Shown here piece by piece: positions 8,457 to 17,733 of a stretch of DNA of 64,000 nucleotides. Position 1 is the first letter of the stretch. Each line of letters opens with the position of its first letter. Origin of the DNA: an uncultured Collinsella sp. (GTDB taxonomy: Bacteria; Actinomycetota; Coriobacteriia; Coriobacteriales; Coriobacteriaceae); contig UQHW01000008.1 in the NCBI GenBank assembly GCA_900540935.1, forward strand, positions 20,893 to 84,892. Reading direction: 5' to 3'. Below the pieces are notes generated by a model, which did no database searches, was not told the origin of the DNA, and was given only the letters and a program-made list of their open reading frames with translations. The position numbers and the translations under genes are program-made.

Positions 8457-9437
8457 CTAGACATTCATAAGTTGATGGCCGAGCTTGAGCGTCTTTAGAC
8501 CGCTCTCCCCCTCCACGCCATCGAGTGTATTGAGCAACATATTGGTCGCCTCGACGCCACTGGTCAGGTAGCCATAATGCACGGTGGGAATGCCGCCCGT
8601 CAGCGCGCGCAAAAACGCGTTGTCGCCAAAACCGCTCACGCGGTGTATGCCCTCGCCCATACCGCGAACCTCATCGATGGCACGCAGCGCGCCCGCCGCC
8701 ATGGTGTCGGTCGCGCAGGCGACAAACGAAACATCGGGGGCATCGGCAAGCAGCTCGCGCGCAGCGCGATAGCCCGAATCGAGCGTAAACGAGCCCAGGC
8801 GAATCAAGGCAGCATCGAGTGGGTTACCCGCGGCGCGCAAACCGGCCTCAAAACCGCGACGGCGGTCATAACCAGCCGCGCGGTCTTCTTCGGTAACTCC
8901 AATGTAGGCGATCTTGCCGTCCACGCGACCCGCAAGCGCACGGCCCAGCTCAAAGGCAGCCTCGTAATCGTCGTGATAGACGCACGCCGCACCCTCGACA
9001 TGTTGGCCGATCAACACAATGGGCACACGGCACGACTCAATCGCGCGACAGTGCTCGTCGGTGATCATGGTTGCCACCAGCACAATGCCATCGACCGGGT
9101 GGTTTTGGAATAAATCGAGGTACTCGAGCTCGCGATCGGGGGCGTTATCGGTATTGGCAAGCAGCATCTGGTAGCCACGGCGACCGAGCACCTGGCCAAT
9201 ACCGGCGGTAATGCGGCTCACGGATTCCGAGTTGATCTTAGGTACGATGACGCCGATGAGCTTGGTGGAACCGGTGCGCAGCGCGCGAGCCTGGCTGGAT
9301 CGCACGTATCCGGTCAGCTCAATCGCCTGCTTAATGCGCTCGGCCTTGTCCGCCGAGATATATCCCCCGTTGAGGTAGCGCGAGACGGCGGCGCTCGAAA
9401 CGCCAGCCAGCTCGGCCACATCTTTCATCTTTACCAC
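8457..9437 (-). CDS. LacI-family transcriptional regulator of the sucrose genes
   Basis: A 326-residue repressor. The N-terminal helix-turn-helix is MKDVAELAGVSSAAVSRYLNG, followed by the hinge helix region SSQARALRTG and a periplasmic-binding-protein-like effector domain (LIGVIVPKINSES to the C-terminus). The GTG at 9437 is chosen because GGGG precedes it at the right distance and the protein then starts MVKMKDVAEL, as is usual. It lies immediately upstream of the PTS and hydrolase genes on the same strand, and two matching operators sit in the gap. It therefore probably represses the operon until sucrose or a phosphorylated product is present. Confidence 0.88.
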   Translation of the reverse strand: MVKMKDVAELAGVSSAAVSRYLNGGYISADKAERIKQAIELTGYVRSSQARALRTGSTKLIGVIVPKINSESVSRITAGIGQVLGRRGYQMLLANTDNAPDRELEYLDLFQNHPVDGIVLVATMITDEHCRAIESCRVPIVLIGQHVEGAACVYHDDYEAAFELGRALAGRVDGKIAYIGVTEEDRAAGYDRRRGFEAGLRAAGNPLDAALIRLGSFTLDSGYRAARELLADAPDVSFVACATDTMAAGALRAIDEVRGMGEGIHRVSGFGDNAFLRALTGGIPTVHYGYLTSGVEATNMLLNTLDGVEGESGLKTLKLGHQLMNV

Positions 9438-9523
9438 GAGCACCCCTGACAACGAATTCACAAGCACCATGATAGCTGCCTTGCCAGCAAATTGAGTAAA
9501 GAGAATTCCTGGTCGAGCAAACG

Positions 9524-9638
9524 TCAGCGAGCGGGCAGCTGCCGTGACGAGGTGCCGCGAAAGAGGAGCGAAGCGTACTTTATGTACGCGAGCGACGGTT
9601 TGAGCGGCAGATCGCCCGGCAGATGTCCGCGCAGCGTC
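9524..9638 (-). repeat. CR-C copy 2: structured element 3' of the DUF4956 gene
   Basis: The core (9552-9609) matches copy 1 at 1868-1925, with the same GAAAGAGGAGCGA and GAGCGACGGTTT segments and the apical GCGTAC/GTACGC stem. The next stem is TGCCGC/GCGGCA where copy 1 has TGCCGT/ACGGCA. The outer stem is different in sequence yet still pairs. It begins about 37 nt downstream of the DUF4956 stop. Confidence 0.75.
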
Positions 9639-9643
9639 GAGCG

Positions 9644-9669
9644 GTCCGGCGTTTGTTAAAACGCCGGAA
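9644..9669. terminator. Hairpin at the end of the Pel operon
   Basis: An 11-bp stem, GTCCGGCGTTT / AAACGCCGGAAC, lies 6 nt beyond the stop codon of the last gene of the leftward operon. There is no clear T-run after the stem. It may be a terminator or an RNA 3'-end stabiliser together with CR-C. Confidence 0.5.
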
Positions 9670-9674
9670 CATAG

Positions 9675-10340
9675 TTAGCCGTGGTATTCGCCGTTGTATT
9701 GGATGAGCGTGAGGTCCTCTACGCCGTCGAGCGCACGGATCGCGTCAGCATAGGGCATGTCCACACCGTCAGAGAACACCTCGACGGCCATCTCGACCTT
9801 GTCGCCGCGCATGGTCTTAGATTTGACGGTGAACTTGGTGCGCCCAAATGCACGCACGATATCGTCGCCGGTGGTCTGGCCCGTGTAGTGGATGACCATC
9901 ATGTACACGCGCGCCTTGTCCTGGTGGCTCGCAAAGCCGGCGATCATCACCACGATCACCACCGCCGTGAGCGCCACGAGCGCATACATGCCGGCTCCCG
10001 CCGTAATGCCCGTGGTAATGGCCCAAAACAGATACAGCAGGTCGAGCGGGTCCTTGACCGCCGTACGGTAGCGGACGATGGACAGAGCACCGACCATACC
10101 GAGCGAGATGACCACGTTCGTCGAGATCGCGAGCGTCACCATGCAGGTAAGCACGCACATGCCCACGAGCGTCACGGCAAAGCTACGCGAATACACCACG
10201 CCGGTAAAAAAGCGCTTGTACACGTAATAGATCAGGATGCCCATGGCGAGCGCCACGAGCAGCGAAAGGCCGATCTTGGCAGGGTCGACCTGGCCAAACG
10301 CCTCCAAGACGGAGTTCTTAAAAAAGTCCCTGGTGCTCAT
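9675..10340 (-). CDS. DUF4956 membrane protein
   Basis: A 221-residue protein with four or five hydrophobic helices in residues 20-140 (e.g. IGLSLLVALAMGILIYYVY, ALVALTAVVIVVMIAGF). The conserved loop SLGMVGALSIVRYRTAVKDPLDLLYLFWAI is characteristic of DUF4956, and a soluble C-terminal domain follows. Function is unknown. The family is repeatedly found next to VTC-domain and CotH genes, as here. It is separated by 3 nt from the VTC gene and is the last gene of the Pel-like operon. Confidence 0.85.
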   Translation of the reverse strand: MSTRDFFKNSVLEAFGQVDPAKIGLSLLVALAMGILIYYVYKRFFTGVVYSRSFAVTLVGMCVLTCMVTLAISTNVVISLGMVGALSIVRYRTAVKDPLDLLYLFWAITTGITAGAGMYALVALTAVVIVVMIAGFASHQDKARVYMMVIHYTGQTTGDDIVRAFGRTKFTVKSKTMRGDKVEMAVEVFSDGVDMPYADAIRALDGVEDLTLIQYNGEYHG

Positions 10341-10343
10341 GGT

Positions 10344-11135
10344 CTAAATATCCCCTCGGTTCTCAAAATCCGATTCCCAGTAGTTAAAACCGCGCAGGTA
10401 GGCGGTCTTTTCGTAACACAGGCAGTACTTGGAGACCGCCGTAAGCTCGGCCGCGCCCGGCGGCACCATATCGCGCACGAGCTGCGGGCAAAACTCCGTA
10501 AACTTGACCTCCATCACCAGCTTGCCGGGCTCCAGGACCGGCAGCGCGGGCAGCGTCGCGTCAAAGATATCGAAGCTTCCCACCGCGGCACGCACGTTCA
10601 TGTCAAACGTAATGCGCACGGTGCCCTCATCCATCACCCACGGCTCGCGCTCGTAGTCCACGATGGTCCGCGGGCGCATCATGTTGCAGATGCACTCGAT
10701 GTAGAACTCGCGACAGAGCGGATAGGGACTCCTTAGCAAAAAGCCGTAGTCGCCAGCCAGAATCTGCTCAAACTCGCCACGTGTGAGCGGCGCGTCCTCC
10801 TTATAGATCCAGCTACCGTACTTCTTTTTGCGCTCGAGCTTAATCACCTTGTCGCTGCCGTTATAGATGCGAACGCGAAACTTTTTGCGCATGAGAATGC
10901 CGGCGTCTTTTTCCTCGTAGGCCGAGTTGCAGTAGTCGTCAAAGTACAGGCTGCGAATGGTGTAACCGCCCGCCCGCGCATGCTTGTCCAGTTTAAATAC
11001 CGGCGCCATGCGACAGGCAAGCGCGGCGTGCTCGCCCTCGTTAATGAGATATTTGAGCTCGTGGCGGTAACGCTCCTGCGTGGTACGCACAGGCGGAGCC
11101 GCCAAGCGCTCAAGCAGCGCGCTAGCCCTCCTCAT
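10344..11135 (-). CDS. VTC-domain (polyphosphate polymerase-like) protein
   Basis: A 263-residue cytosolic protein with the VTC tunnel-fold motifs: RYRHELKYLI near the N-terminus, YTIRSLYFDD, KKFRVRIYN, VIKLERKKK and a C-terminal VMEVKFTEFCP. The basic residues and glutamates of the triphosphate tunnel are kept. In yeast, Vtc4 makes polyphosphate. Bacterial homologues beside CotH are poorly characterised, so the activity is inferred. The gene overlaps the 3' end of the CotH gene by 14 nt. Confidence 0.85.
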   Translation of the reverse strand: MRRASALLERLAAPPVRTTQERYRHELKYLINEGEHAALACRMAPVFKLDKHARAGGYTIRSLYFDDYCNSAYEEKDAGILMRKKFRVRIYNGSDKVIKLERKKKYGSWIYKEDAPLTRGEFEQILAGDYGFLLRSPYPLCREFYIECICNMMRPRTIVDYEREPWVMDEGTVRITFDMNVRAAVGSFDIFDATLPALPVLEPGKLVMEVKFTEFCPQLVRDMVPPGAAELTAVSKYCLCYEKTAYLRGFNYWESDFENRGDI

Positions 11136-12891
11136 ACGTGTCCTCCACGACCTTACCGCCGTCTTGCACGTAAAAACACTTCATGCCGTAGTGCTTGCCG
11201 TCGTCAGTCACATAGTAGTCAAACGCATCTTGCGTAAAGCCGTCGGAGTTGGTGGCACGCACGCGCACAAAATACTGGCCGGTATCGGGCGCATCGCAGG
11301 TCACCTCGGGAAGCAGCACATCCTCGGCCTTAAAGACCACGTCGCTTATGGCATAGTCGCGCGCAAGCTCTACAGTGTAGCGAATGTCGCGCGCCTCAAA
11401 ATCGTAGGACGCATCCCAGTTAATGCGCAGCTTGCCGCTATCGATCTGCGGCACGCCGATGTAGAAAGGCATGGGCTTTTTAAAACTCTCGCGAAAGCTC
11501 TTGTAGTTCTCCTCGATCTCGGAGGGAATCGCCGCGGCGATCTGCTCATATTGGTCCTTGGTGACAGGCAGATTGTCGATATCGGGCGAAGCAAAGACCA
11601 GGGATTCAGTCACCTCGCGGTAGTGCTTGATCATCTTGGTCAGGCGAGTCTCGGTCAAATACGAGCGCAAGTCCTTGACGGCACGGTCGAGTTCGCTGCG
11701 GAACGACTTGCTGCGCAACGCGCGGTTAAACAGCACGTTGCCCCAGTAGTTGCTTGCGCCGCGCTCCCAGCTCGCGTAGTCCGAAAACCCGGTAAGAGAA
11801 AGCTCCAGCTTACGCAGCATACCGTCGTTATCCCAATCCAAAAAGTACCAGGTATTTGAGTTGAGAGGGCTGTACAGATAGCAGTTGCGGTTCTGCGTAT
11901 CGCAGTTGCCCGTCAGGATCTGAAACGCCAACCAATAGACCAGGTTCTCGGTATCAAAGTAGGTGTCGAGCACGTCATCGATCTTTTGCGATTCGTCGTT
12001 GAGCGCATCGAGCATCTCGATGAGCTTGGTGTGGTCCGTATCGCCCTTAATCTCGAGCATGCCTTCAAACGCCGCCTGGTTATAGTCGGGGTTATCCGCC
12101 AGCTTAATAGTGTCCTCGTAGCGATGGAAATCGAAGCTGTTCACCTTGTACAGATGCCCGTTCTTATCCAAGCCGTGCGCCTTGAGCGCCGTCTTGTTGA
12201 GCTGCTCCACCTGCGTAAACAGTCCATAGTCCTCAAAGGTGTCGTTAGATTTTTCGGTCTGGTCGCACACCCACAGGTGCACAAACTGCGTGCGCAGGCC
12301 CATCATCTGGGGAATCCCACAAATCAGGTCGTAGGCCATCTTGTTGCGAAAGCGCATGCCCTCGCCCATATGCTTGTTGAGCGCAATCGCGCGCTGCTGA
12401 CGCCAGGTGCCCTTACCCTTCTTGAGCTCAACCTTATAATTCTTCTGCGCGTAGCCGCTCGACGTCTGGCCGCGCACCTGCACGGTGGCATTGGGCGCTT
12501 CCTCGCCATAGCCAACCTCGCCGGCCACCGGGCCGTCTTCGTCGCCCGCCTGCAGCAGGCCCATAACCTGATAGCGCGTCACGCCCATGTCGGCATAGTC
12601 ATACACCGAGTACGTGTTGATCTCGGCCCAGCTGTGGTCGGTGTTCTCGGAGCTGTTACCGCGCGAGACCGTCAGGTACATGGTCACAATACCCGAGTCG
12701 TCGTAGACCTCGTACAGCTCGTCCTTATCGCGCAGGTGCTTAGTCCCGTCCGAGGCCTCGGCCTTTTTGATCTCGTCCTGCTTTTTGACTTTTTTGGTCG
12801 AGGAGTCTTCCTGCACCGAGCAGCCCGAAAGCAACAGCGCACCGGCAGCCGCCTCAAACAGGCGACGGCGAGACATCATCCTATCGGTCAT
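11122..12891 (-). CDS. CotH-family lipoprotein
   Basis: A 589-residue protein with a lipoprotein signal: positively charged MTDRMMSRRRLFEAAAGALLLSGCS, lipobox LLSGC. A CotH kinase-like domain follows, with KVELKKGKGTWRQQRAIALNKH, NKMAYDLI and the WYFLDWDNDG metal-binding motif. A fibronectin-like domain forms about the last 100 residues (RINWDASYDF, YFVRVRATNSDG). The ATG at 12891 follows GGAGGTCCTG; the longer open frame upstream lies inside pelG. CotH proteins are protein kinases at the spore or cell surface in some bacteria. Here the protein may act on the exopolysaccharide machinery, which is inference from operon position. Confidence 0.85.
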   Translation of the reverse strand: MTDRMMSRRRLFEAAAGALLLSGCSVQEDSSTKKVKKQDEIKKAEASDGTKHLRDKDELYEVYDDSGIVTMYLTVSRGNSSENTDHSWAEINTYSVYDYADMGVTRYQVMGLLQAGDEDGPVAGEVGYGEEAPNATVQVRGQTSSGYAQKNYKVELKKGKGTWRQQRAIALNKHMGEGMRFRNKMAYDLICGIPQMMGLRTQFVHLWVCDQTEKSNDTFEDYGLFTQVEQLNKTALKAHGLDKNGHLYKVNSFDFHRYEDTIKLADNPDYNQAAFEGMLEIKGDTDHTKLIEMLDALNDESQKIDDVLDTYFDTENLVYWLAFQILTGNCDTQNRNCYLYSPLNSNTWYFLDWDNDGMLRKLELSLTGFSDYASWERGASNYWGNVLFNRALRSKSFRSELDRAVKDLRSYLTETRLTKMIKHYREVTESLVFASPDIDNLPVTKDQYEQIAAAIPSEIEENYKSFRESFKKPMPFYIGVPQIDSGKLRINWDASYDFEARDIRYTVELARDYAISDVVFKAEDVLLPEVTCDAPDTGQYFVRVRATNSDGFTQDAFDYYVTDDGKHYGMKCFYVQDGGKVVEDTYEEG

Positions 12892-14425
12892 CAGGACCTC
12901 CCCAATGGTTGCGATACACGCGGACCACCGTGCGCTCAAACGCGCCGTGCGGTTCACCGTTCTCGCGGTGAGCCTCATAACGTTGCTCGGCACGGTCGAG
13001 CAAGCGACCCGACTGCGTAAAACGACCCGTTTTGTCGGTCGCCACAATGGGCTGCTGGCTCAGGATACGATACGGCAAGTTGTCAGTATAGGTATCGAGC
13101 CGCAGCAGTGCCACGATAAAAAACACCGCCGCACCCAACAAAAAGCCAAAGCCGTAAAATTGCTGCGGCAAAAGCAACGACACCGCAGTCGCCAGCCCGG
13201 CCACGCCGGCAAACAGACCCGAGGCCAGCACGGCTCCCTTGTAGTCGGTAAAGTAAAGCAAGATGAGCATCACCGTATTGCCCACGGCATAAAGGCCATA
13301 GCCCACGCACAGCGTGCGAAAATACCCGTGCATAAGGTTGTTAAAGCCCAACGGTAGGGCCGACAGCACCGTGGTCTCGAGCGAAATGACCGCCGCGGTC
13401 ACAAACAGCTGCTTGAGCGCACAAAAGCGCAGTTCGCTGTTAAGCGTGGAGAGCATCTCCTCCTCGGCCACCACAATGTCGCCTACCACGCCGCCGTCAT
13501 TGAACAGGCTGTAGTAGTCGCGGTAGCGCGGATAGAAGTTGACCTCGACCGAGACCACAAAGTTGACGGTCGTGACCAGGATCGTCAAAAACGCGATGAG
13601 CGCCGGCACATCGTAGTAGGGCGCACCATAAAACAAGCCCTTGACCTGCACGCCAATAGGACCGGCCCAAATAATCACCAGGTGCGCAAAGAGTCCCAAA
13701 TTGGTTAACAGGCCCGTGAGCGCCAGCGGCATAAACTGATCGAGCCACTGCAAAAAGGGCCAGGGGCTGCGGTCGCTCTGAGGAAAATACCGGTACAGCA
13801 GTACCACGTCCCAGGCGAGCATGACGCCGTAGCCCAGAGCAATTGATGCCAACAGGCCCTCGACCGGCGGCAGTCCCAGCGCCAGCGCGGTCAGGGCGCA
13901 CAGGCACGCCACGCCAATGGCAGCCGCAAAGCTGCACAGGATGCCGCGGTAATCCTTGATGGCCGTGAGGTAACTCATACCGTTCCAGTTGACGATCATA
14001 ATGTTGAACAGCCACAGGCACAGCAGCCCCTGCAGCAGCGTGGCGCCCGAGAACAGCAAAAAGACGCCGTAGAGCACCGTGCCCGCAACGAGCATGATGC
14101 CGTTGGAGCCCCAAAACGAAGGCAGTATCTCATCCTCACGCTCGGCAAACAACATATCGGCCAAAAAGCGCGTGACCGGCATGGAGAAAAAGCTCGTGAG
14201 CAAAAGCGAGGCCAGCAGTGTGTAGGTCACCATGCACACCAGCAGATCCTGGTTGGCACGCCCTACGCCCCACAGACCGCACAGCACCAAGATACCCACC
14301 TGGAGTAGCACGCCCAACAGCATGGGGCCCGTGCACACAATGCCGGCGTAGCCGTAAGCGCGCATCGTGGCAAACAGGCCCTTGCGCCTAAACAGGCGCT
14401 TGAGCTCAAAACCAATTCCGGCCAC
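12881..14425 (-). CDS. pelG: Pel exopolysaccharide export membrane protein PelG
   Basis: A 514-residue polytopic membrane protein of the PelG family (MOP/flippase-like), with about twelve hydrophobic segments. It starts with the characteristic MAGIGFELKRLFRRKGLF, and the family segments NWNGMSYLTAIKDYRG and NFVVSVEVNFYPRYRDYYSLFNDGG are present. It is thought to move the Pel chain across the cytoplasmic membrane with PelD, PelE and PelF. It is spaced 3 nt from pelF and overlaps the CotH gene by 11 nt, indicating translational coupling. Confidence 0.93.
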   Translation of the reverse strand: MAGIGFELKRLFRRKGLFATMRAYGYAGIVCTGPMLLGVLLQVGILVLCGLWGVGRANQDLLVCMVTYTLLASLLLTSFFSMPVTRFLADMLFAEREDEILPSFWGSNGIMLVAGTVLYGVFLLFSGATLLQGLLCLWLFNIMIVNWNGMSYLTAIKDYRGILCSFAAAIGVACLCALTALALGLPPVEGLLASIALGYGVMLAWDVVLLYRYFPQSDRSPWPFLQWLDQFMPLALTGLLTNLGLFAHLVIIWAGPIGVQVKGLFYGAPYYDVPALIAFLTILVTTVNFVVSVEVNFYPRYRDYYSLFNDGGVVGDIVVAEEEMLSTLNSELRFCALKQLFVTAAVISLETTVLSALPLGFNNLMHGYFRTLCVGYGLYAVGNTVMLILLYFTDYKGAVLASGLFAGVAGLATAVSLLLPQQFYGFGFLLGAAVFFIVALLRLDTYTDNLPYRILSQQPIVATDKTGRFTQSGRLLDRAEQRYEAHRENGEPHGAFERTVVRVYRNHWGGPDDR

Positions 14426-14428
14426 CGG

Positions 14429-15856
14429 CTACTCCCCCTCTCTGGGCAGGTCAAACGCTTGCGCCGTCTCGTCGTACAGCGCGCGATAGTTGGCGAGCAT
14501 CTGCTCGTGCAAGAAGTACGTGGCAACGCGACGCTGGCCGCGCTCCCCCATCTCAATGCGACGAGCGCGGCTTGTGCACATGCGTTCCATGGCATCAGCC
14601 AAGCCCTTGCGATACATTGGCGGCGTCACAAAACCCGCCACGCCAAAGTCGTCGCCCGGGGCGCCTTCGAGAAGCTCGCGACAGCAGCCCACCTCAGTCG
14701 TCACGCAGGGACGGCGCGCTGCAAGCGACTCCAGCACGCTGAGCGGTTGGCCCTCGGAGATGCTCGTCAAAATGGTAAAGTCGAGCTTTTCCATGTACTC
14801 GACCACGTTGACGCGGCCGGTAAAGATCAGGTCGCGCACGCCCAGGGTTTCGACCAGCGCGTGGCACTCGGCGCCGTACTCCTCGTCGTCCACGCCGCCC
14901 ATGATGTGCAGGCGCACCTTGGGCAGGCGCTCGTGCAGCTCAAAGAAGGCATAAATCGTGGTCTTGACATCCTTGATGGGCGCCAGGCGCACCACCGCGC
15001 CAATGTCCACCCAGCCGTCATCGGTCTTTAAGGGAATATCCTTAAAGCGATCGAACTGGATGCCGTTGGGGATGACCAGGCATTTGTCCGCATCGCAGCC
15101 CATATCGATCTGCGTCTTGCGGGCGTTATGGAACAAACTCGTCACGCGGAAGGCGCGGCGGTAGATCTCCTCCGAAAGCAGGTAGAAAAAGCGAATCCAG
15201 CGGTCCTTAAACGACGGCACCACCCAGTCGGCGCGAATGATCTCTTCCTCACGCTCGCGGGTATAGATGCCATGCTCGGTCAGCAGCACCGGCGCATGGT
15301 GAACGCTTGAGCCCAGGCAGGCGAGCAGGCCACCGTAGCCGGTCGAGATGGCATGGTACACATCGGCCACCGGCACCTCGCTGCCCAACAGGTAGAGCAC
15401 GGGCAGCAACATGGAGCGCATGGTGTGGAATGCATCGGCAAAGGGCGTGTAGGGATACTCGGCCAGGCACACGTCGCGAAAGATATCCATAAACGTGCGG
15501 CTCTGCAAAAACGAGAGCGGATGCACGCGACGGCGGTGGAAGATATCGAATAACACGTCCCAGTCCGGATTGGAGAGCGACACCAGACGGCGTAGCGCCT
15601 CGCGCTCACGGTCGTTAAAACTGGCTTCGTGCTGCTCACCCGAAAGCCGCAGGGCATCGTCCAGGAACACCTCGTGCACCTCGACCACGTTGCCGGGCAG
15701 TTCGTAGACAAACTTGCCACGGTCGGCAGCATGCGCGCCGATCACCCACAGCACAAACTCGTGCTCAGGCATGGCCTGGATATAGCCATGCATCCAGGTA
15801 GATACGCCGCCGTGCACATAGGGGTAGCAACCCTCGAGTACCAAGCAGATCCTCAT
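14429..15856 (-). CDS. pelF: Pel polysaccharide glycosyltransferase PelF
   Basis: A GT4 retaining glycosyltransferase of 475 residues. The N-terminus MRICLVLEGCYPYVHGGVS is typical of PelF. Later come LTEHGIYTREREEEI, CLVIPNGI and the nucleotide-sugar site SISEGQPLSVLESLAARRPCV. It polymerises the Pel chain in the cytosol, from UDP-GalNAc/GlcNAc in Pseudomonas; the donor here is unproven. It overlaps the deacetylase gene by 4 nt. Confidence 0.93.
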   Translation of the reverse strand: MRICLVLEGCYPYVHGGVSTWMHGYIQAMPEHEFVLWVIGAHAADRGKFVYELPGNVVEVHEVFLDDALRLSGEQHEASFNDREREALRRLVSLSNPDWDVLFDIFHRRRVHPLSFLQSRTFMDIFRDVCLAEYPYTPFADAFHTMRSMLLPVLYLLGSEVPVADVYHAISTGYGGLLACLGSSVHHAPVLLTEHGIYTREREEEIIRADWVVPSFKDRWIRFFYLLSEEIYRRAFRVTSLFHNARKTQIDMGCDADKCLVIPNGIQFDRFKDIPLKTDDGWVDIGAVVRLAPIKDVKTTIYAFFELHERLPKVRLHIMGGVDDEEYGAECHALVETLGVRDLIFTGRVNVVEYMEKLDFTILTSISEGQPLSVLESLAARRPCVTTEVGCCRELLEGAPGDDFGVAGFVTPPMYRKGLADAMERMCTSRARRIEMGERGQRRVATYFLHEQMLANYRALYDETAQAFDLPREGE

Positions 15857-17733
15857 TTGTCGCCGCCCTCCTTGCGCTCAATCGTCACGGTCTTATCATT
15901 TGCCTTGAGCAGATACAGACTGCCCGTAAGGTGCGTCAGTTCGCCACCCGTCACCGCACCCGGCTCGCCATTATTAACGCGGAACATGAGCCACGCCTCG
16001 TCGTGGAAATTGCCCAGGTTGAGCGTCCAGGCATCTGCACTGGTATCCACGTTCACGGTAACCGACGAAAAGCGCTGGATGGCACCGGAGCACTCCGACG
16101 CCGTCTGGTGCCGCAGATCGGGCGCGGATTTGGTAAGCCAGTCCAGGTAGTCGGTTAGGCCGCCCTTGTAGACCTCCCAGCCCTCTTTGGCGCCGCGATC
16201 CGGATCGAGCAGGTCGTCCGGGTGCATAAAGTGCGTACTCACGTAGTGCATGTTGAGCTCGGACACGGCTGCCAGGCGCATATAGGAATCGTGGACCATG
16301 CCGCCCGAAACAATACGTGGCTGCTCCACAATGCCATCGCTCGCCACGCCAAACTCCTGCACGTACGGCAGGTCGGTGCCATCCTCAAAATACGTACTGG
16401 CAATGGTCTTAATGCGCGGAACATCGGTACCGATAAGCTGGCGCGCGCGGGCCGAAAGGATATTTGAGGGCGGTACGTAAACCGAGCCGTGCGCGTTGGG
16501 CAGGACCTCGTCCTGAAACTCGATAAGTTCGTTGAGCGAAGCGACGAGCGTCTCTTTGTTCTTCCAGGTCTTGTAGTCATACAGAGTGCCATAGTCGGTA
16601 TCCCAGAGCGCGAGCGGCTGATGGTTGTAGCCGTGAAAGCCCAGCTCACCGCCCATCTGCAGCAGCATGCCGCCAAAATAGCGGAACTGCGTGGTATCGG
16701 CCTGGCGCGCGGGCTCGGTCTGGTTGACCGCGTCCTCGTAGTTTTCGATCATCACGCCGGTATAGCGAATGCCGTATTTTTGCGCGAGCTTTTGCAAATC
16801 GGGCCACCAGACCTTGGTGTAAAAATCCGCAATGGAAAGGCCGTAGTCACGCTTGATATAAGTACCATCGCCCGATGGCACGGGGCTAGGAAAGTCATCC
16901 AAATAGAACACGGCGCTGTTGATGACCGGATAGGCCGTGGCATCACCCAGCAGGCTGATCGCCGCGGCGTAAAAACCTCGCATGACCTTGTCATAGATAC
17001 CTATATTGCATATCACGGTGCGCCCGCTACCGCAGTCATTCGACCAAATGAGCGGGGCGCCCGCATCGCCAGTCTTAGCCCACTCACGCGCCGTCTCGCG
17101 CAGCGAAACCGAAAGCGACGAATCAAAGGGGTCCGAGAGCTCGTAGCGCTCTCCCCCGCCCAGCATAAAGTCCTCGCTCGGCACAATGCTTTCGGCTTTT
17201 ACATAGTCATATCCGGCCGATTCAATGCCAAGCTTGGAGGCAATCACTTGCAGATAGCTCGAGTTATCCGGCGGCATGGCGAGCATAAGCGAACCGCCGG
17301 CACTCACCCAACTCATAATGTCGCTCAGGTGCGTACCGAGCCCATCGAGCGACGGCATGAGCAAAATCACGCGATCAAACGACGTGAGCGATGGGATCGC
17401 GTCCGCACCGTCGGTGGCAATATCAACATCGCGATGGGCGATCTTCATGTCCAGCAAAATCTGGTCGAACTGGTCTTTAACGTCGTCGACGCCATCTTGG
17501 TCCGAGTCGGTAATGACCAGGCACGTGGGCTTTTGGCCAAAGATTGCCGACGAGGCCGGCACCGCATCGTTGGCGGCAAGCATCCCCAGCTTATGCTGGC
17601 CCGCACTGTACTGCACGCCGGCACGTTCCACCAGCAGCACGGCGGCCATGACGATAAAAACAGCCCACACCACGAGGAGTCCCATCCAACGAAAGCGGCC
17701 TGCTCGGTCGCGGATATGCTGCGCCACGCTCAT
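15853..17733 (-). CDS. PelA-like membrane-anchored polysaccharide deacetylase (DUF2194)
   Basis: A 626-residue protein with one N-terminal membrane helix (MGLLVVWAVFIVMAAVLLV) and an extracellular remainder. A Rossmann-like region (about 60-250) precedes a CE4-type deacetylase domain. That domain has the catalytic base and metal ligand in VFYLDDFPSPVP and a second metal motif in GELGFHGYNHQP. This corresponds to the deacetylase part of PelA, without the GH114-type hydrolase domain of the Gram-negative protein. The ATG at 17733 follows GGGGAGGAGGCCCG. It probably de-N-acetylates the nascent polymer outside the cell. It overlaps the flanking genes by 4 nt on each side. Confidence 0.85.
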   Translation of the reverse strand: MSVAQHIRDRAGRFRWMGLLVVWAVFIVMAAVLLVERAGVQYSAGQHKLGMLAANDAVPASSAIFGQKPTCLVITDSDQDGVDDVKDQFDQILLDMKIAHRDVDIATDGADAIPSLTSFDRVILLMPSLDGLGTHLSDIMSWVSAGGSLMLAMPPDNSSYLQVIASKLGIESAGYDYVKAESIVPSEDFMLGGGERYELSDPFDSSLSVSLRETAREWAKTGDAGAPLIWSNDCGSGRTVICNIGIYDKVMRGFYAAAISLLGDATAYPVINSAVFYLDDFPSPVPSGDGTYIKRDYGLSIADFYTKVWWPDLQKLAQKYGIRYTGVMIENYEDAVNQTEPARQADTTQFRYFGGMLLQMGGELGFHGYNHQPLALWDTDYGTLYDYKTWKNKETLVASLNELIEFQDEVLPNAHGSVYVPPSNILSARARQLIGTDVPRIKTIASTYFEDGTDLPYVQEFGVASDGIVEQPRIVSGGMVHDSYMRLAAVSELNMHYVSTHFMHPDDLLDPDRGAKEGWEVYKGGLTDYLDWLTKSAPDLRHQTASECSGAIQRFSSVTVNVDTSADAWTLNLGNFHDEAWLMFRVNNGEPGAVTGGELTHLTGSLYLLKANDKTVTIERKEGGDK

